A program made the position numbers and the translations under genes. Positions 24,458 to 36,832 of a stretch of 64,000 nt of DNA are shown one piece after another. The notes beneath the pieces were generated by a model. The model ran no database searches, was not told the origin of the DNA, and saw nothing but the letters and a program-made list of their open reading frames with translations. This stretch comes from Termitomyces sp. T153 (taxonomy: Eukaryota > Basidiomycota > Agaricomycetes > Agaricales > Lyophyllaceae). Numbering within the stretch: the stretch's first letter is position 1; each line of letters starts with the position of its first letter. Location of the stretch: the NCBI GenBank assembly GCA_018296165.2, contig JACKQL020000175.1:1-64000 (forward strand). The letters are read 5' to 3'.

Positions 24458-25040
24458 TGACTCGTTTATTTTTGAATGAAAATGGCATACAGTCTAACAG
24501 GTGAGGGAGAAACAGATCGTGGCGCCCTGAACCGCATGACGAGAATGAACAGGTCTAGCAAGAACGATTCGAGGTCCTGGAGATTTCGAGACAGAAGTCC
24601 TTCTCTTTCCTTGAATTAAGAATGTGGGTAAAGGCTGAAGAGATCTATGCACTTCAGGCTGGTCAACGAACGAGAATTAAGGCAATGTTCGCTGGTCCAA
24701 AAAAGGGAACGAGGACTGACGTGACACTCTGTGACAATACGTGTGACCCTATTTTTGGAATTGGTACCTCGGCGTCATCGGCAATGATAACATCCCTCGA
24801 ACCGTTACTTTATGTAAAGACGCGGATTTTATGTAGAGTCGCGAATGGATGATCACTCTAGGCCCCGGACCTCAGGCAACCCTCCTAACACAATAAAATC
24901 ACGAAACGAGCGCTTCGCATCAAGGTTTCAAAACTACGAGTTCTCAATGATTTTAAGTTTGAGTCACAAACGTGATGACATTAATAGATAAGTATCATAG
25001 AAAATCTGGGTTCTAAAGACGAGATCTATATCATGTACAA
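24458..25040. other. Intergenic, GLE1 promoter region
   Basis: About 580 bp between the GLE1 start and the protein X stop, both minus-strand genes. One plus-strand frame (24622-24852, 76 aa) has no support. I see nothing else. Confidence 0.4.
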
Positions 25041-26246
25041 TCAGTATAGACCATCGAGGTAGTCTACGGAAGGCTTAAGGGCAGCTTGAGGAGGGGTCGG
25101 AACTTTGGAAGAGGCCGCGGTATTGGGAAGATAGTCTGCGATTATGGAGTCAAAGTCCACATCAGTTTCAGTAGCTGTTACAGCAGTCGTCAATACCACT
25201 AGAAGTAAAATGGACGGAAAACCGACCAGGCTTCGCGTTCCTTGCGGCAATCGATTTCTCAAGCATAGTCAAAACGATGAGACGTCGGATTGCTGCGCCA
25301 TCAAGGGCCTGAGGGTGGGTCAGAAAATCGTATCGAGTTGGAACGTTACGATTGCACATACTTTTGGCTCCTCCTTCATAACTTGTGCCTTTGCAGCTGG
25401 AAAATGAGAAGTAGGTTGTGTGAAGGTTCCAGTTGGGCCTGAAGCCTTTCCAAGGTACGTTAGTACGTCGCCTTTTGTGAGCATCCCTCGGACACCAGTT
25501 CCCTTGATATCCTCCGGATTTGTGATGCCGAATTCCGCAAGAAGACGATGCACAGAAGGGAATATGGGACGCGAATGGGATATAGAATGGGATGAGTGAG
25601 CGTGAAGGGTAGCTGATGATGACGGTGCCGAAGGTGTTGTCTTGACGGGCTCAGGAGATGGTGGGAGTGGAGTCGACCCCTGCGGTTCGTGTACTAGTTT
25701 CTCCTGCTTGGGTGCTTCGAGGTTTGAAATGTTATCACCCTGCTCAGCAAGTAACGCAATGACTTTTCCGACGGGTATGCCTCTTGACCCATCTTGTAGC
25801 TGAGGTTTTCTCAGTAAGACGTCGATCACGAACGTGCAAAAGGATGCTCACAAAAATTTTGCCAACAATACCATCGTCTTGAGCTTCGACGTCTATTGTT
25901 GCCTTGTCAGTTTCCTGAAATGTTAAGAACCAGCGTGACCATGTGTTTGATAAAGTTCACTTCTCTCCTACAGAACCACGTACGATTTCGAGAAGAACAT
26001 CTCCTGCTGAGAACGCCTCCCCTTCCCGCTTCTTCCAACTTGAAATTCCACCCTCAGTCATGGTCGGCGACATGGCAGGCATCTCAAGATTCATAATTGC
26101 GTAACGAATGCTTGAGTTGTGCAATGCTGAGGAGTTGATCAGCAAATACACGATTGCAAAATACAAAAATACATACATCTCCTACTACAGCGAGCTGAAC
26201 ACAACTTGCGCCGCAGCAGGCCACTCACAGCTTTAGCAGACGCCAT
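25041..26246 (-). CDS. pdx1: Pyruvate dehydrogenase complex protein X (E3-binding protein)
   Basis: Structural subunit of the mitochondrial pyruvate dehydrogenase complex that anchors dihydrolipoamide dehydrogenase (E3). Exon 1 starts [20 protein letters not shown], an Arg-rich mitochondrial presequence. The lipoyl domain follows ([20 protein letters not shown], then ETDKAT with the lipoylated Lys). A Pro/Ser-rich linker leads to the peripheral-subunit-binding domain ([13 protein letters not shown]...[20 protein letters not shown]). The C-terminal part is short ([19 protein letters not shown], ending VDYLDGLY) and lacks the acetyltransferase catalytic domain with its HxxxDG motif. That separates protein X from E2. 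Four introns, at about 25930-25970, 25810-25860, 25325-25375 and 25180-25235. Confidence 0.92.
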
Positions 26247-26532
26247 TCTGGAATTGTCAGGGTTGATTTGGTCTTCAATTTCAAATTCGACGTCAACACC
26301 TGAATGATCACGAGACCAGGATGATGATCGGCTTAGTCAGCTATATTTTTGTAATTGATCCCGCCCGAGACCCCAGAGAGCGTAGAACGAGCTCGGAAGT
26401 CTTCTACAGCTTCCAGAGTTTTTCCCGCCGTCATCCGACTCCCTATTTATTTTCCTTGGATAGGTTATCTTCCCTCCCAAACAATTCCCGAGCTCATTGG
26501 CAACCTACTGTGTCGGTTGACGAACCTAGGTC
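26247..26532. promoter_or_regulatory. Divergent promoter of PDX1 and SCAP
   Basis: Only about 286 bp separate the two start codons, so the promoters must overlap or be shared. I see no certain TATA box or sterol-response element. Confidence 0.5.
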
Positions 26533-29500
26533 ATGTTTCACCATGTATACAACGTTGTGCAATGGTCCAGGACACATGGTCAAAGACTTTTTCACCAGTT
26601 CGGACTGTACGTCATGTCCTCTGGTCTCCGGATTATGGCATTGACATTGCACCAGCCACTGCGCAACGCATCAGATCCGAATAATTCTCGTTTCTTGCGT
26701 CGTGATCACCTCACTTTTCTACCCCGCTCTGGCCATATACACGTCCTCTCAGCATAAAGCGCTATCAATCATTGATAACTTCATATCCCGCACGACCATA
26801 TCGGCGTTTGATGCACAAAATGACTTAGACGACCTCTGGTCCAAAGGCCATCATTTCCGAATACATGACGACGCTGTAACTCGCGCTAAATGTAGTGTCG
26901 GCCGTGCCCTACGGGTGGAGCGCCTTCTTATACAAGGACATGACACCGACGATGAAGGGGCACTCAATAGGCCAACTCTTCTGTCAACACTTGAACTCGA
27001 AAACCGTCTCGAGAAGCTTATCTCTCGCGGTGATACCCCATGCCTGAAGCGCGCAGACGGAAAGTGTTTTGTAATCTCTCCACTATTATTTTGGAACCAT
27101 GACAGGAAAGCATTGCTCTCTGATACCAACGTTTTGGATACCCTCAGTGCAACTAAAAATATCTCTCTTGGTGGCATCTTGATTACTCCCCACATGGTGT
27201 TGGCACGTCGAGAACTGCATGATCCTCATACTACGAAAATGGATTTTGACTTTGTAACTTTTCTTGCTGTCACGTACTTTTTCCCTGCATCGGACTGTCT
27301 TGGTGCTTCTGAGCATGCATCTTGGCTGCAAACTGTTCATAGAGCTCGTGCCGAACATCAGGAGCCCATTGTAGAGGTTCTAGAACCAACTGTGTTCGGC
27401 CTAGAGGTACATCTAGTCCTCCCACACGTGGTCATTATTGGTCGCTAAAGCGTGTTTTGCAGTACGAAAGAAACAGACCGAAGTCTGAAGGCTGGTCTGC
27501 ATTGTCGGCGTTTCTATATATGGCTTATATGTGCTTCTTCGTCTACGTTGCGTGGTCCGCGGGAAAGATGACAGCAGTGCACTCACGTCTGGGTATTACG
27601 TTGACTGCACTCGTCGAGATCGCAGTCAGTACGATTACCAGTCTCAGTGTATGTGCTCTTATAGGTTTCAAAGTGACAATGGTACCATGGTATGTCTAGA
27701 ATTCCATTGAATAACTGCTCCCCTGTTTATTCTTGTTACAAGGGAATTGCTTCCTATTGTTATCGTCTTTGTTGGTGCAGAAAACATGTTCAACTTGGTA
27801 TGGCTTTCCCAAGTTCTCAAGATAGAATATGAGACTAAGAGATTGGCAGGTAGATGCTGTCGGCAAGACTTCGGTATCTCTTTCCGTGAAACAGCGGATT
27901 GCAGAGGGATTAAGCCGGGCAGGAACATCCAACACACTCAAGGTTCTCTCCTACAATACTATACTGGGAATTATTGCTATGTTCTCCGTTGGCGTAATTC
28001 GTCAATTTTGCTCTTTTGCGATCGTTGTCCTAGTTGCGCACTGGTTCCTAGCACATACATTTTTCCTAGCTGTATTGTCCATCGACCTTCAGCGCCTAAC
28101 AGTACGTCCTATTCGTTATCTCGTTCTGTCAACTAATGATGACATTATCAGCTGGACGAACTATTACGACACGGCACTTATACACCTTCTGTCCCTCGAA
28201 TGACCAAAGGAAATCAATTGAAGAAGCCTCGTTCAGCGATGCAGAAGCTTTTATTCACGATTCAGACCCTTCTCAAAGGCCGTGCGGCTACCAATCTTAG
28301 CCTTGTTATGGTGAGCCCTTGCTTGATCCTATTCAACCGCTCATCAACCTTATGCTAGCTCCTTGCGATCACCGGAACACTGTACTACACCACCTACACG
28401 TCAATATCTGCCGATGACCAGATGATCTTCTCGCCATTGCGCGATCATCCACGCCCAGCATCCAAGGCAGCCGACGTAAGCTCAAGCAAGGAGCTTAGTG
28501 CATGGTACACATGGAGAACTCTGAACCCTACTCAGGCTCCTCTACTCTATCTCCGCGTCGAGATGCCAAACATCGTGTCATTCCGGTCGGGTCAGATGTC
28601 ATCAGCTGCGTTGAAGCTCTCAAAGAAACCTCGGCCTCGTTTCTCCATGCGAACGTTCCGGTCGGTTCTCTGGTTGCTCAAGATTATGGTATTTCCTATT
28701 CTCGCGACTACAACTGCCCTTTGGGGCTTGCTTCTTTACCTCCTCAAGAACGCTGAATTACTAGAAGCCCAACGGAATAGAGGCGAGCCAGATTCGCAAG
28801 ACTTGGGAGAAGATTCAAAAACTCTTCAGAACCAGATATCATTTTCAACACTTCCAAGAACGTTCGCAAGTGACGTAGAGCTCATCGCGGCAAGCAAGGA
28901 TGGTCATGTTGTTGTTTCAGTTGGCTTATACAACGAGATTACCATCTGGCGCGTGGATAAGGAGACACACCTTTCCATTGATGCGGCCGATATTCTGCTT
29001 CGAACGGCAAGCACTTCTTCTGCATACACTTTGACCAGCCTAGCTGTTGATAACGATGGGTGCTATTGCGCGGTAGGAACTGGGGCTGGTGTTATCGCAG
29101 TCTGGGCTTACAAGACAGACGATATTTGCCCCCTACCTCTCTTGTCTCTGGACAACATTTCTGTAGCCGTAACCGAGATCCAATTCGCGTCGTTGCCGGG
29201 AGCCGGTCTCTGTCTTCTTGCAACTTACGAGAGTGGTATAGCTGCGAAATGGTCGTTAGAAAGTGATCCGACTGTTACATTCTTCTCGCCGTCCCGACGT
29301 GCACAACTTGTCAAAACTTCCCTCACCCGTGTTTACCCCCTCGACCGTTACCTTTTCACCTTTAGTCTTGACGATGGGACTTTGGAAGTGGTTGAGACAC
29401 AAGATGGAGGTCTCCTTATTATGCATGACTTCTGTGTCCAAGCAGGTGATCCTATCAACACACCGACAAAAGTTCATGCTTGCCTAGCGGAATTAGGTAG

Positions 29501-30479
29501 CGCTAGTCGAATAATAGTCGCAGCTGCAACGGAAACCGGCCTTGTGACGTTATGGGATGGCCTAACCGGTGAATGTATATCGGTCTTCGACGAATTATAC
29601 GGGCGTATTAGCCACCTGCGTATGACCCCAGTTCAATGTGAGACATGCCACTTCTGTGGCCAGCTCCCTCTTGAAAGCATCTCTGTCGTCTTCTCTGTCG
29701 ACCACATCGTGCGATTCTTCAGGCTCTACATCAACGATGAGACAAGGCGATGTTCCTGCACCCGGCATCCGCTACGTAACCTCTCGCGCGACAATGTAGG
29801 AAGGCGGTCCCGGAGTAACAGTATCACTTCGCAGACTTCCCAACCGGGTCCAGTATCGCCTTCAATACCCAGGGCGAGGCTAGCCACGACCTTTGAAACA
29901 TCACCATTCCCAGTCTCTGGACATGGGGTACATTCACGAAGGGCCTCTGACAAGGAAACGGGGAGGCGTTCAACGGATACTCTCACTGTTCCATTCCCTG
30001 GGGAGGAATATGACTCCGATGGTAGACCTTTCGTTAGCACTCAGTCTTTCTGGCGTGATGCTGTGCTCGTTCATGAAATTGACGTTACATGTGAGAGGGG
30101 AGGTTGGGGTGTCAATGGAGGGCGCGTTATCGGTGTCAGACGCAAGCCCCGGCCTCAGGGAAATGCGCAGGGAGGGACGGCAACGTCGCTTAAAGCAAAA
30201 CATGTCCAAGGACTGACATCTGCAACTCTTGAACGGTGGGAACTATGGACGTTTGACCCAGCTTTTTTACGCCTACAGAGCTCTTTGTTGGTCGCTCTTA
30301 AGCCAAAATCTCAAACCGACCGTACGTCGTTTTCATCAACATCGTCGTCGTCATCAACTTCTGGTAATCGTATCCCACGGCTACCTTTCACAAGAGTCTT
30401 CCCTATTCTTGTAGCTTCAACACATGCCCTTGCTGGATTTGGCAACACTATAGGAATATTTCATTTCTGCTGCTCATGA
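26533..30479 (+). CDS. scp1: SCAP-like SREBP cleavage-activating protein
   Basis: ER/Golgi membrane protein that escorts the transcription factor SREBP and controls sterol (and, in fungi, oxygen) responses. The first exon (MFHHVYN...QRLFHQFGL) joins at about 26660 to CATHQIRIILVSCVVITSLF, the first membrane segment. A lumenal loop follows, then the sterol-sensing domain from about 27500 (FLYMAYMCFFVYVAW, RLGITLTALVEIAVSTITSL, ELLPIVIVFVGAENMFNL, RQFCSFAIVVLVAHWFLAHT, AVLSIDLQRL). After further introns near 28110-28150 and 28305-28362 a large exon (from 28363) carries one more hydrophobic segment and a C-terminal WD40-like propeller (VVVSVGLYNEITIWRV, GVIAVWAY, GLVTLWDGLTGE). An upstream in-frame stop supports the chosen start. 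The YIYF motif that mediates INSIG binding in animals is not evident. Confidence 0.9.
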
Positions 30480-30832
30480 TATGTATCATTATTCTCTGTG
30501 GGTACATGTTCCACGCTCCTGTATCACAAAGTGTTGTACTTTGCCACGATAAGTTTTCCTGCTTCCGCTACTAATTTGTTTCTGTACACCCATATTTGAT
30601 TATTCAGCAACCTTACATGTAGTTCCTCAAGTACATAGAAATACTCTAATCCGGGTTCTTCACTTTGGGCAACATAAATACGCTGAAAAATTCCTATAGT
30701 GCTACGAACCCGCTAGGCCACCCTGTTTGATGGATATGTATATACGAAATACAAATTTAGCAACATTAAATGTAATGGGGCGTGGACAAACGGCAGTTGT
30801 TGGCCCCATCGCGATGTCTCTGAACTGTTGCA
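30480..30832. other. Convergent 3' region of SCAP and EMC4
   Basis: About 350 bp between two converging stops. It holds the 3' untranslated regions and no gene I can see. Confidence 0.5.
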
Positions 30833-31565
30833 TCAATAGAGAGATATTTCAGAGACCTAAGGAAATACAGAAGACAAAGATAAGTTCCGGTACTGGAAAA
30901 AATAGCTTTGAAACGCACCATCCCTCTTGTCTCAAATGCTAACCAATCTCCAGAACCAGTGGGTAAAAGGCCCATCGACTTGCACTTCCATAGACCAACG
31001 CCAAGTGTCAAGAGATTGCATGCAATGAACACAAGTTTCTGCAACGGGACTGCGGTCAACGCTTTCGGATTCTTCGAATTTGTCGGCGCGAACTGAGCGA
31101 ACGCTGTTTCAAATGAAATGATTCATTGAGGCATGGTAATACGGAGACATAACAGGCGCACATTCATTCATCCCAACAAGGTTTTTGAAAGGCGTGAGGA
31201 GAAGCATAAAGACAATACCCATGCTAAAGATCTGCACACCGCCGCCGGACATGTACAACATGAACGCCTGCATCGGGAGCGCCTTCACAGGAGCCAATGC
31301 TGCATCCCACGCACGTTTGACTTTAAGTTCGTCATAAGTTGCAGTAGAGCCGCTACCCTTCATGGGAGCCTTGGACTAGATGAAGTGAATCCAGTAAAAC
31401 CTCGTATCGTAAATCTCTACATGTAAACATACAGATGACGTGTTTGACTTGGAAAAGCCGGGAGGGGGTGGAAGATTACGCCATCTGTTCGGGATATAAG
31501 TGCTGAACGCTATATGTTGAGAAAAACACCGACTTAGATGAAGATTCCAGAGATGCATAGTCCAT
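30833..31565 (-). CDS. emc4: ER membrane protein complex subunit 4
   Basis: Subunit of the EMC insertase, which helps place multi-pass and tail-anchored proteins in the ER membrane. The exons encode WRNLPPPPGFSKS, SKAPMKGSG, KRAWDAALAPVKALPMQAFM, LYMSGGGVQIFSMGIVFMLL (first membrane helix), PFKNLVGMNE, LQKLVFIACNLLTLGVGLWK (second helix), MGLLPTGSGDWLAFETRG and, after a final intron, a short end VSEISLY at the stop 30833-30835. Reading through that intron would instead give a longer, less family-like tail. The start at 31565 (MDYASLES) is likely, but the phase of the first intron could not be made to fit with certainty. Confidence 0.87.
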
Positions 31566-31718
31566 GACCGAGCACTAGGGCAGTGACGTGCTCGGAAGCA
31601 AACACGTCGGACATCGGACATATTTTTTGGTTTCTCCTCCTTATTATTTTCTGAATTTACTGCGCGTCATCATATTGAAGTCGCGTTCCCGATTATATCG
31701 AGGATCTTATAATAACAT
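31566..31718. promoter_or_regulatory. Divergent promoter of EMC4 and SEN15
   Basis: About 153 bp between the two starts, CpG-normal, with no clear TATA box. Confidence 0.4.
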
Positions 31719-32291
31719 ATGGAGTCTCATCCTTCCGTACGACGATTCCAGCATTTGGCCACGACTCGTCTTGACCCTTCCAATAGTACAAGACACTTGC
31801 TCCAATCTTCTCAAAGTACCCTCGCGCAGCAGGCTCGCTATTTCAAGCATACAACGACATCGTCTTCGGTGAAATTTCCCATACCAATACTTGAAACCCT
31901 CACTAATACACAGAACGTCAATAGCCCAGCAATGGACCAATGTCGAGATGATCGAGCTCCCAGCATGCAAGCGTGCAGCAATCAAGGGTCGTAAGCCCAA
32001 TACTGTACGTGTATAATCATCTCTCCGCTTTCTACTCTAAAAGCTTGATCACTTTCAATATAGAATAAAGATCTCCACGTCGTACCGTGCACGCTCTCGG
32101 AGACCATTTCATTTGGATGGTGTGTGTTTACTTACATTTCAGTATGTGGTTCTTACTCAACTGGTCGCAGGCTACAGGATGCGTTTGCGATTTTGGGGAA
32201 CCCAGCGGAAGTCTATCTAGCTATCACCTCCGAGGACGCTTCCATTGTCTATTATAAACTTAGCCAGGGAATTGTGAAGCCCCCGATTTGA
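31719..32291 (+). CDS. sen15: tRNA-splicing endonuclease subunit Sen15
   Basis: A compact gene of about 118 residues hidden in five exons, none long enough to stand out as an open frame. Joined, they read MESHPS, then YKTLAPIFSKYPRAAGSLFQ with AYNDIVF, then AQQWTNVEMIELPACKRAAI with KGRKP, then DLHVVPCTLSETISFGW, and LQDAFAILGNPAEVYLAITS through YYKLSQGIVKPPI at the stop. This pattern (a HPSY start, an AQQW block and a YYKLS-IVKPP end) is the fungal Sen15 family. Sen15 is a non-catalytic structural subunit pairing with Sen34 in the nuclear or mitochondrial-surface enzyme that removes tRNA introns. Introns of 48-60 bp have clear GT and AG ends, the first at 31737-31786. It diverges from EMC4. 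Confidence 0.88.
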
Positions 32292-34295
32292 TTGCATGCC
32301 TCAGAAGAATTACGATCTCCCCGAGGATTCAATTTGGCAGCGCCTTCCCAATCATGAGTTACTTTTGTGTGTATGAGGTCGACCTTGCCTAGGATGGACA
32401 AAAGAAAAAATTGGCCGTTATTAACAATAGGATGCTCTGAGAGCTCTGGATCATCGCGGATAGGCTCTACTTATCATTTTTTTTCATTGTGGAGGGAACG
32501 GCGGGGCACCTGTCCAAGTTGGCTGATTGACGCGCGAAACAAGGATAAGCATGCCCGATGAACTCACGGTTAACTCCGAGGTCCTATGAAATGAGACTCA
32601 TAATACTCATAATCCTGTTCCAATCACTTAGAATCCAGTACAGAAACAGTTTCGATCTTCAAACTCTTCATTTCAACGATCACGAGAAGGAAAGTGCACT
32701 AGTATACGGTTATCCTTGCTTCTAAGCTCAAGGTCACCTTAACTGGCAATCCTTCATTAAATTTCGTCATATATGGTTTACATCACCCCATCCATGTCAA
32801 AGGTCAGTATAAGTTCTGAGGAAAGGGGTACGTCAGCCCTCAGTTATCTTCGTACGAACCGGAGACGAGGCACTGATCTCTCCAACTTCCTACTTGGGCG
32901 CATTCGGACTTGAAAGAACATGAGCAGCAGCCACTCTATTTGTTGCCGTTCTATTTGCTGCCGTTCATGGCTGGAAATATCTCTCTCGGGATTTAACTCA
33001 CCCCCATGTGATGTTATTGTTCCCCTTATGTCCAACTCAATTCTGTCTCTCTTTGGAATATCTTACACGGGCCGTAAAGGACAACTACTCGTTCCGGTTT
33101 GGATATACTATGACTTCGTTGAGCATGTGTACATACATGGAGGACGATTTTTTGAGCATCTTGCAGAACGCGACTTTGCTCAGCGTCTTTGGGAGTCGCG
33201 TAGCCACGACACCAAACTTGTAGCTACACGTATTGACCGAAAAATGTAAGGTATAAAGCTCGAACCCTTAGGACAGAAGGACGAATCATGCCGAAGAATA
33301 AGTTTAAGATTTATCATCAGCTCTTGAACTGTGACCTCGGCTCATTGAGGATTTTGCGGCGTAACGAATTCTTTCCACCTCTCGAGTAAATTGATTTATG
33401 AAACGCTTTTGTTAAGCAGTGATACTGCTTCCGATATATTTCACGGTATTTGAGCCTCGCGTAACTCAGAACAACTTACTGGCGAAAGAATACCTCTTCA
33501 AAGAGGTTCACTACGACGGCCTGTTTTCTTCCTTCAGTGTCTATTTGATCAAGGTCTTGCGCCGGCCCACGTTTTCATCCGAATGAATGTCCTGATTTTC
33601 TGTTATCGCTTTATCACTCCCTACCGTCCGCTTGCACTAGGCTAAAGCTCATCGATATCTGGCGCCCACTTCACAACAATATTAAATCTTGCTTTCTCAT
33701 AACTATACATGTATCTACTTCAAAATTGTCTCGTGGCCACGTGAATATCTCTTCCCTTTGTTCCTCCATAATCGTTATTGTTCTGATATCGATAATGGAT
33801 TGCGGATCTCACTCTGCCGAGCATGCTGTTAGAAGGTATCTCATTTTACCACTTACGTCTCATGCCAAGCGATATCTCTATGCATATGTGCCCTAGACTT
33901 ACCCAAACCTTTAATCACCAGTCGATGTATGTCTCGCTTCCAGTGATGAACTCAGAGAAAGATATGGGTCTGGGAATGCTCCTATGTGTAACATAACCTC
34001 AGATCAGGGGCTCCCGATCCAATACAGGCTTCGCAATGTGTTCCAATCTATAGAAGCCTGACAATAGGTGTAGTGATCGAGGGGATGCGTGCTATTTGTT
34101 GTCTCTTCGTTCTAAATGCACTGCAGTTTGCCTCAAAATTCTTTTGTGGATATGTTCTATTCTGGCAGGATATTCTCAAAGCATCCGATGATTCCTGATG
34201 AATTTTGATGTTCTCTCATGTCACCGCAGGTAACAGAACATAGATAACCCGATTCTTGTATTCCTCTAGACACCTGACTCATACTTTCATTGCTC
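32292..34295. other. Gene-poor interval with a possible membrane-protein remnant
   Basis: About 2 kb with no convincing gene. A plus-strand frame at about 32920-33223 reads AATLFVAVLFAAVHGWKYL, then MLLFPLCPTQFCLSLEYL, reminiscent of the first two helices of fungal RTA1-like lipid-translocating proteins. It lacks a start and stops early, so a remnant is possible. The rest contains only short frames. Confidence 0.3.
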
Positions 34296-36553
34296 ATGCC
34301 CACAATGTTCGCAGAAGAGAAATCTGGCTGGCGCGGGTACAGATCCTTACTTGCTAATCGACGGTGAACTCATATTTACGTCAGATATATCGAGTGGGAA
34401 GACTACCCTAAGAAGAAAGCTGAGGCAGCCAAGATCTTGAATTCCAAAGAATTCAGTCATTCACCTGGTGTGCACCGCCTCTTAGCTCGTATCTATGTGC
34501 TTTGTCGATCATGTTTGTGGTGTAGAGTTCCAATTAGTGCCGCTTCCAAAGACAAATCCCGTCCTCATTGGTGAACGATGGAAGCAATATCACGATTGTC
34601 TCGGCCTCAGTGAGATCGTTAAGGATAGCTGGGACATTGTGCAGCAGGAGAAACCTGACCTCATTCATTTACTCGATTTCCCTTATAATGGGGAAACGAG
34701 GCGAGACCAACTCCTTGGAGGCAAATTGACAGACAATAGATATCATTTGTGAGCTCAAACATCTTCCCGGTGGATGACTTGATCGATAATCGGTGATTTA
34801 CATCTAGTGTACGCAACCATGGGGGTATTCCGGACATTAAAGAACAAGCGTATGAGCTCGAGATCGCCGGTCTCGTTCGCAAGAAGATCAAATTAACTTT
34901 ACAAGAACTTCGAGATCCCTTGAAATTCCCGTCAGTTACCATCTGTCATATACTACGTCTGTCCAAGTCGCTAATCTCAGGCTCATGATTCATATTTTAT
35001 CTGTAGTCAAGAACAAGTAACCGTCACCTTGCAATGCAGCGGAACTCGGCGCATCGAGCAGGTTATGCAATACCCGGGTGACGGCGACGAGCTGATAAAT
35101 GCACCATGGGGTCAGGCGTTTTCGTTTGATAACATGTAGATATCGTGTGTACTGATGGATTGCTCATCAGGTGAGGGAGCCATGTACGTTGTTCTAGCGC
35201 TTGTCGATTTTCTTATCTCACTATGGATTGATTCCTCAAGAGGTACTGCAGTGTATCGTGGCGTTCCGCTGAAGAGTGTCCTCAAGATCGCGTGTGGAGG
35301 TGTTCTCCCCGAATGCAAGCATCTGGAGTTCATCGGAGCTGACACTTACTTTAAGCACGTTCCGCACATACTTCGGTATCCAAACACCTAACTTATGCCC
35401 AGAAAAAACAACGTTTACAACTACGCTGTCTCCGTCCCCTGGCGCAAGGTTCGGCGAAGTGAAGAGGTATTGCTTGCATGGGAGATGAACGGGAAGCCAC
35501 TCCCGAAGGTTCATGGCGCTCCTCTGCGTGTCATTGTTACTGGCTACATCGGCGCACGCAGCACGAAATGGGTCTACAAAATCAATGCTCTGGCCGAGCC
35601 AAGCAAGGGACCAGTGCAACAGCAAGAATATTTATACTATACCTCCCAGGTTAGTAAAAAAGCTATTTACGAGCAGGACCCTCGGTTTCAAGCCGATGTT
35701 CGCAGATCGGGAAGCACAACGCAAAGTTTTCGAACGGGTTCTCGATTCAGCAGATGCCAGTCTCGTTCGTGTTCACGTTTGTTCCCTTTGATTGCAAGTT
35801 CACACACCATGGTATAGGAGTGCTATAATCTACCCTGAAGATAAGCAAACTGTCATTCATGACGGGAAGATTACACTTCAGGGCTGGTCGTACAGTGGCG
35901 GTGGCAACTGGGTTGAGCGTGTCGAGGTCTCGCCGGATGGGTACGTTATTATTTGACTTTCTCCTTTCTCCGTTATGGGCGTGAGATTTGGTCATAGGGG
36001 AAGCGTGTGGTATGCAGTGCCAGAAGAGGATTTGACTGAAAAGGTAAGTGTCATTCAACAAACATGCGGTCCCTCGACTAATATCCCGTATAGCACTATC
36101 ATGCCTGGCGCCTCTGGAAGATAGACGTTCCTGTTGACGCAGAAGGCTGGTTAGAGTTCTGTGTGCGCTCATGGGATTCCTCGAATAACACGGAGCCAAC
36201 CTTCGTGCGCTCCACCTGGAAGTGAGTGGTCCCAATCAGCAAATGCTTTACAATACCCAACTTTTATTCCCCCTTCTTACTCAGCTGGGACCTCCATGTC
36301 ACATCGTCCTGCCACAGGTACGTGCTCGAGAACGCTCTATTTCTTTGAACCCCAGATCATACATTTGCCTCTCACTAGAATCAAGATCTACAGCGTGAAT
36401 AGAACACGTTCCGCCACCGCTGCACGTCTGAAGGAGCTCGAGAGCCGTGGTATTCCATTTGAGCCGCTTACCCGTCCTCTGGAGTTTCCGTTGGAAACGC
36501 AAGAGGAATATGATGCTGCGGTGGCGAAACATCCGAGGGAGCCGTTGAACTGA
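34296..36553 (+). CDS. Sulfite oxidase-type molybdopterin oxidoreductase
   Basis: Molybdenum enzyme oxidising sulfite to sulfate. The start MPTMFAEEKSGWRG joins YIEWEDYPKKKAEAAKIL after an intron. The N-terminal region has FVRNHGGIPDI (substrate-pocket Arg-Asn-His). The molybdenum ligand Cys lies in VTLQCSGTRRIEQV, followed by TAVYRGVPLKSVL, NYAVSVPWRKV, EEVLLAWEMNGKPLPKVHG, PLRVIVTGYIGARSTKWV and the C-terminal dimerisation domain (GWSYSGGGNWVERVEVSPDG, HAWRLWKIDVP, FCVRSWDSS). There is no cytochrome b5 or FAD domain, so it is the short plant/fungal type and not nitrate reductase. No presequence or C-terminal SKL is visible, so the compartment is unclear. About ten short introns. The N-terminal insert (EFQLVPLPKTNPVLIGERW) seems less typical of the family. 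Confidence 0.9.
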
Positions 36554-36832
36554 AGTGTTCGAAAGGCTACTCTTACTCTGAATCGAGGCAATTATGGTAC
36601 GCTGAAATGTAAGATCCGTGTACTTGTAGCGGGAGAATAAAACTTGTTGTTCGACTGCGCAACGGACCGCCGGTCGAGAAGCTAGAACCACGAGAAAATT
36701 TCTGATACCCCTCAAACAATGTATTTTGACTGTCAAAATGATAGTCTTTTTGAATTAATCAGTATTTTTATACAAAGCTTAAGCTTACACGTTCAATATA
36801 CTCAGTATAAGACTATGCCCCTTTGAATGCCC
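36554..36832. other. Convergent 3' region
   Basis: About 280 bp between converging sulfite oxidase and SF3B4 stops. Nothing else seen. Confidence 0.5.

Noticed and set aside
24622..24852. 76-aa plus-strand frame
   Set aside because: No family resemblance, lies in the GLE1 promoter region and shows no exon partners.
33794..33840. ATG at 33794 (MDCGSHSAEHAVRR) as start of sulfite oxidase
   Set aside because: It would need an intron of about 480 bp and its phase does not fit; MPTMFAEEKSGWRG at 34296 reads directly into the conserved exon.
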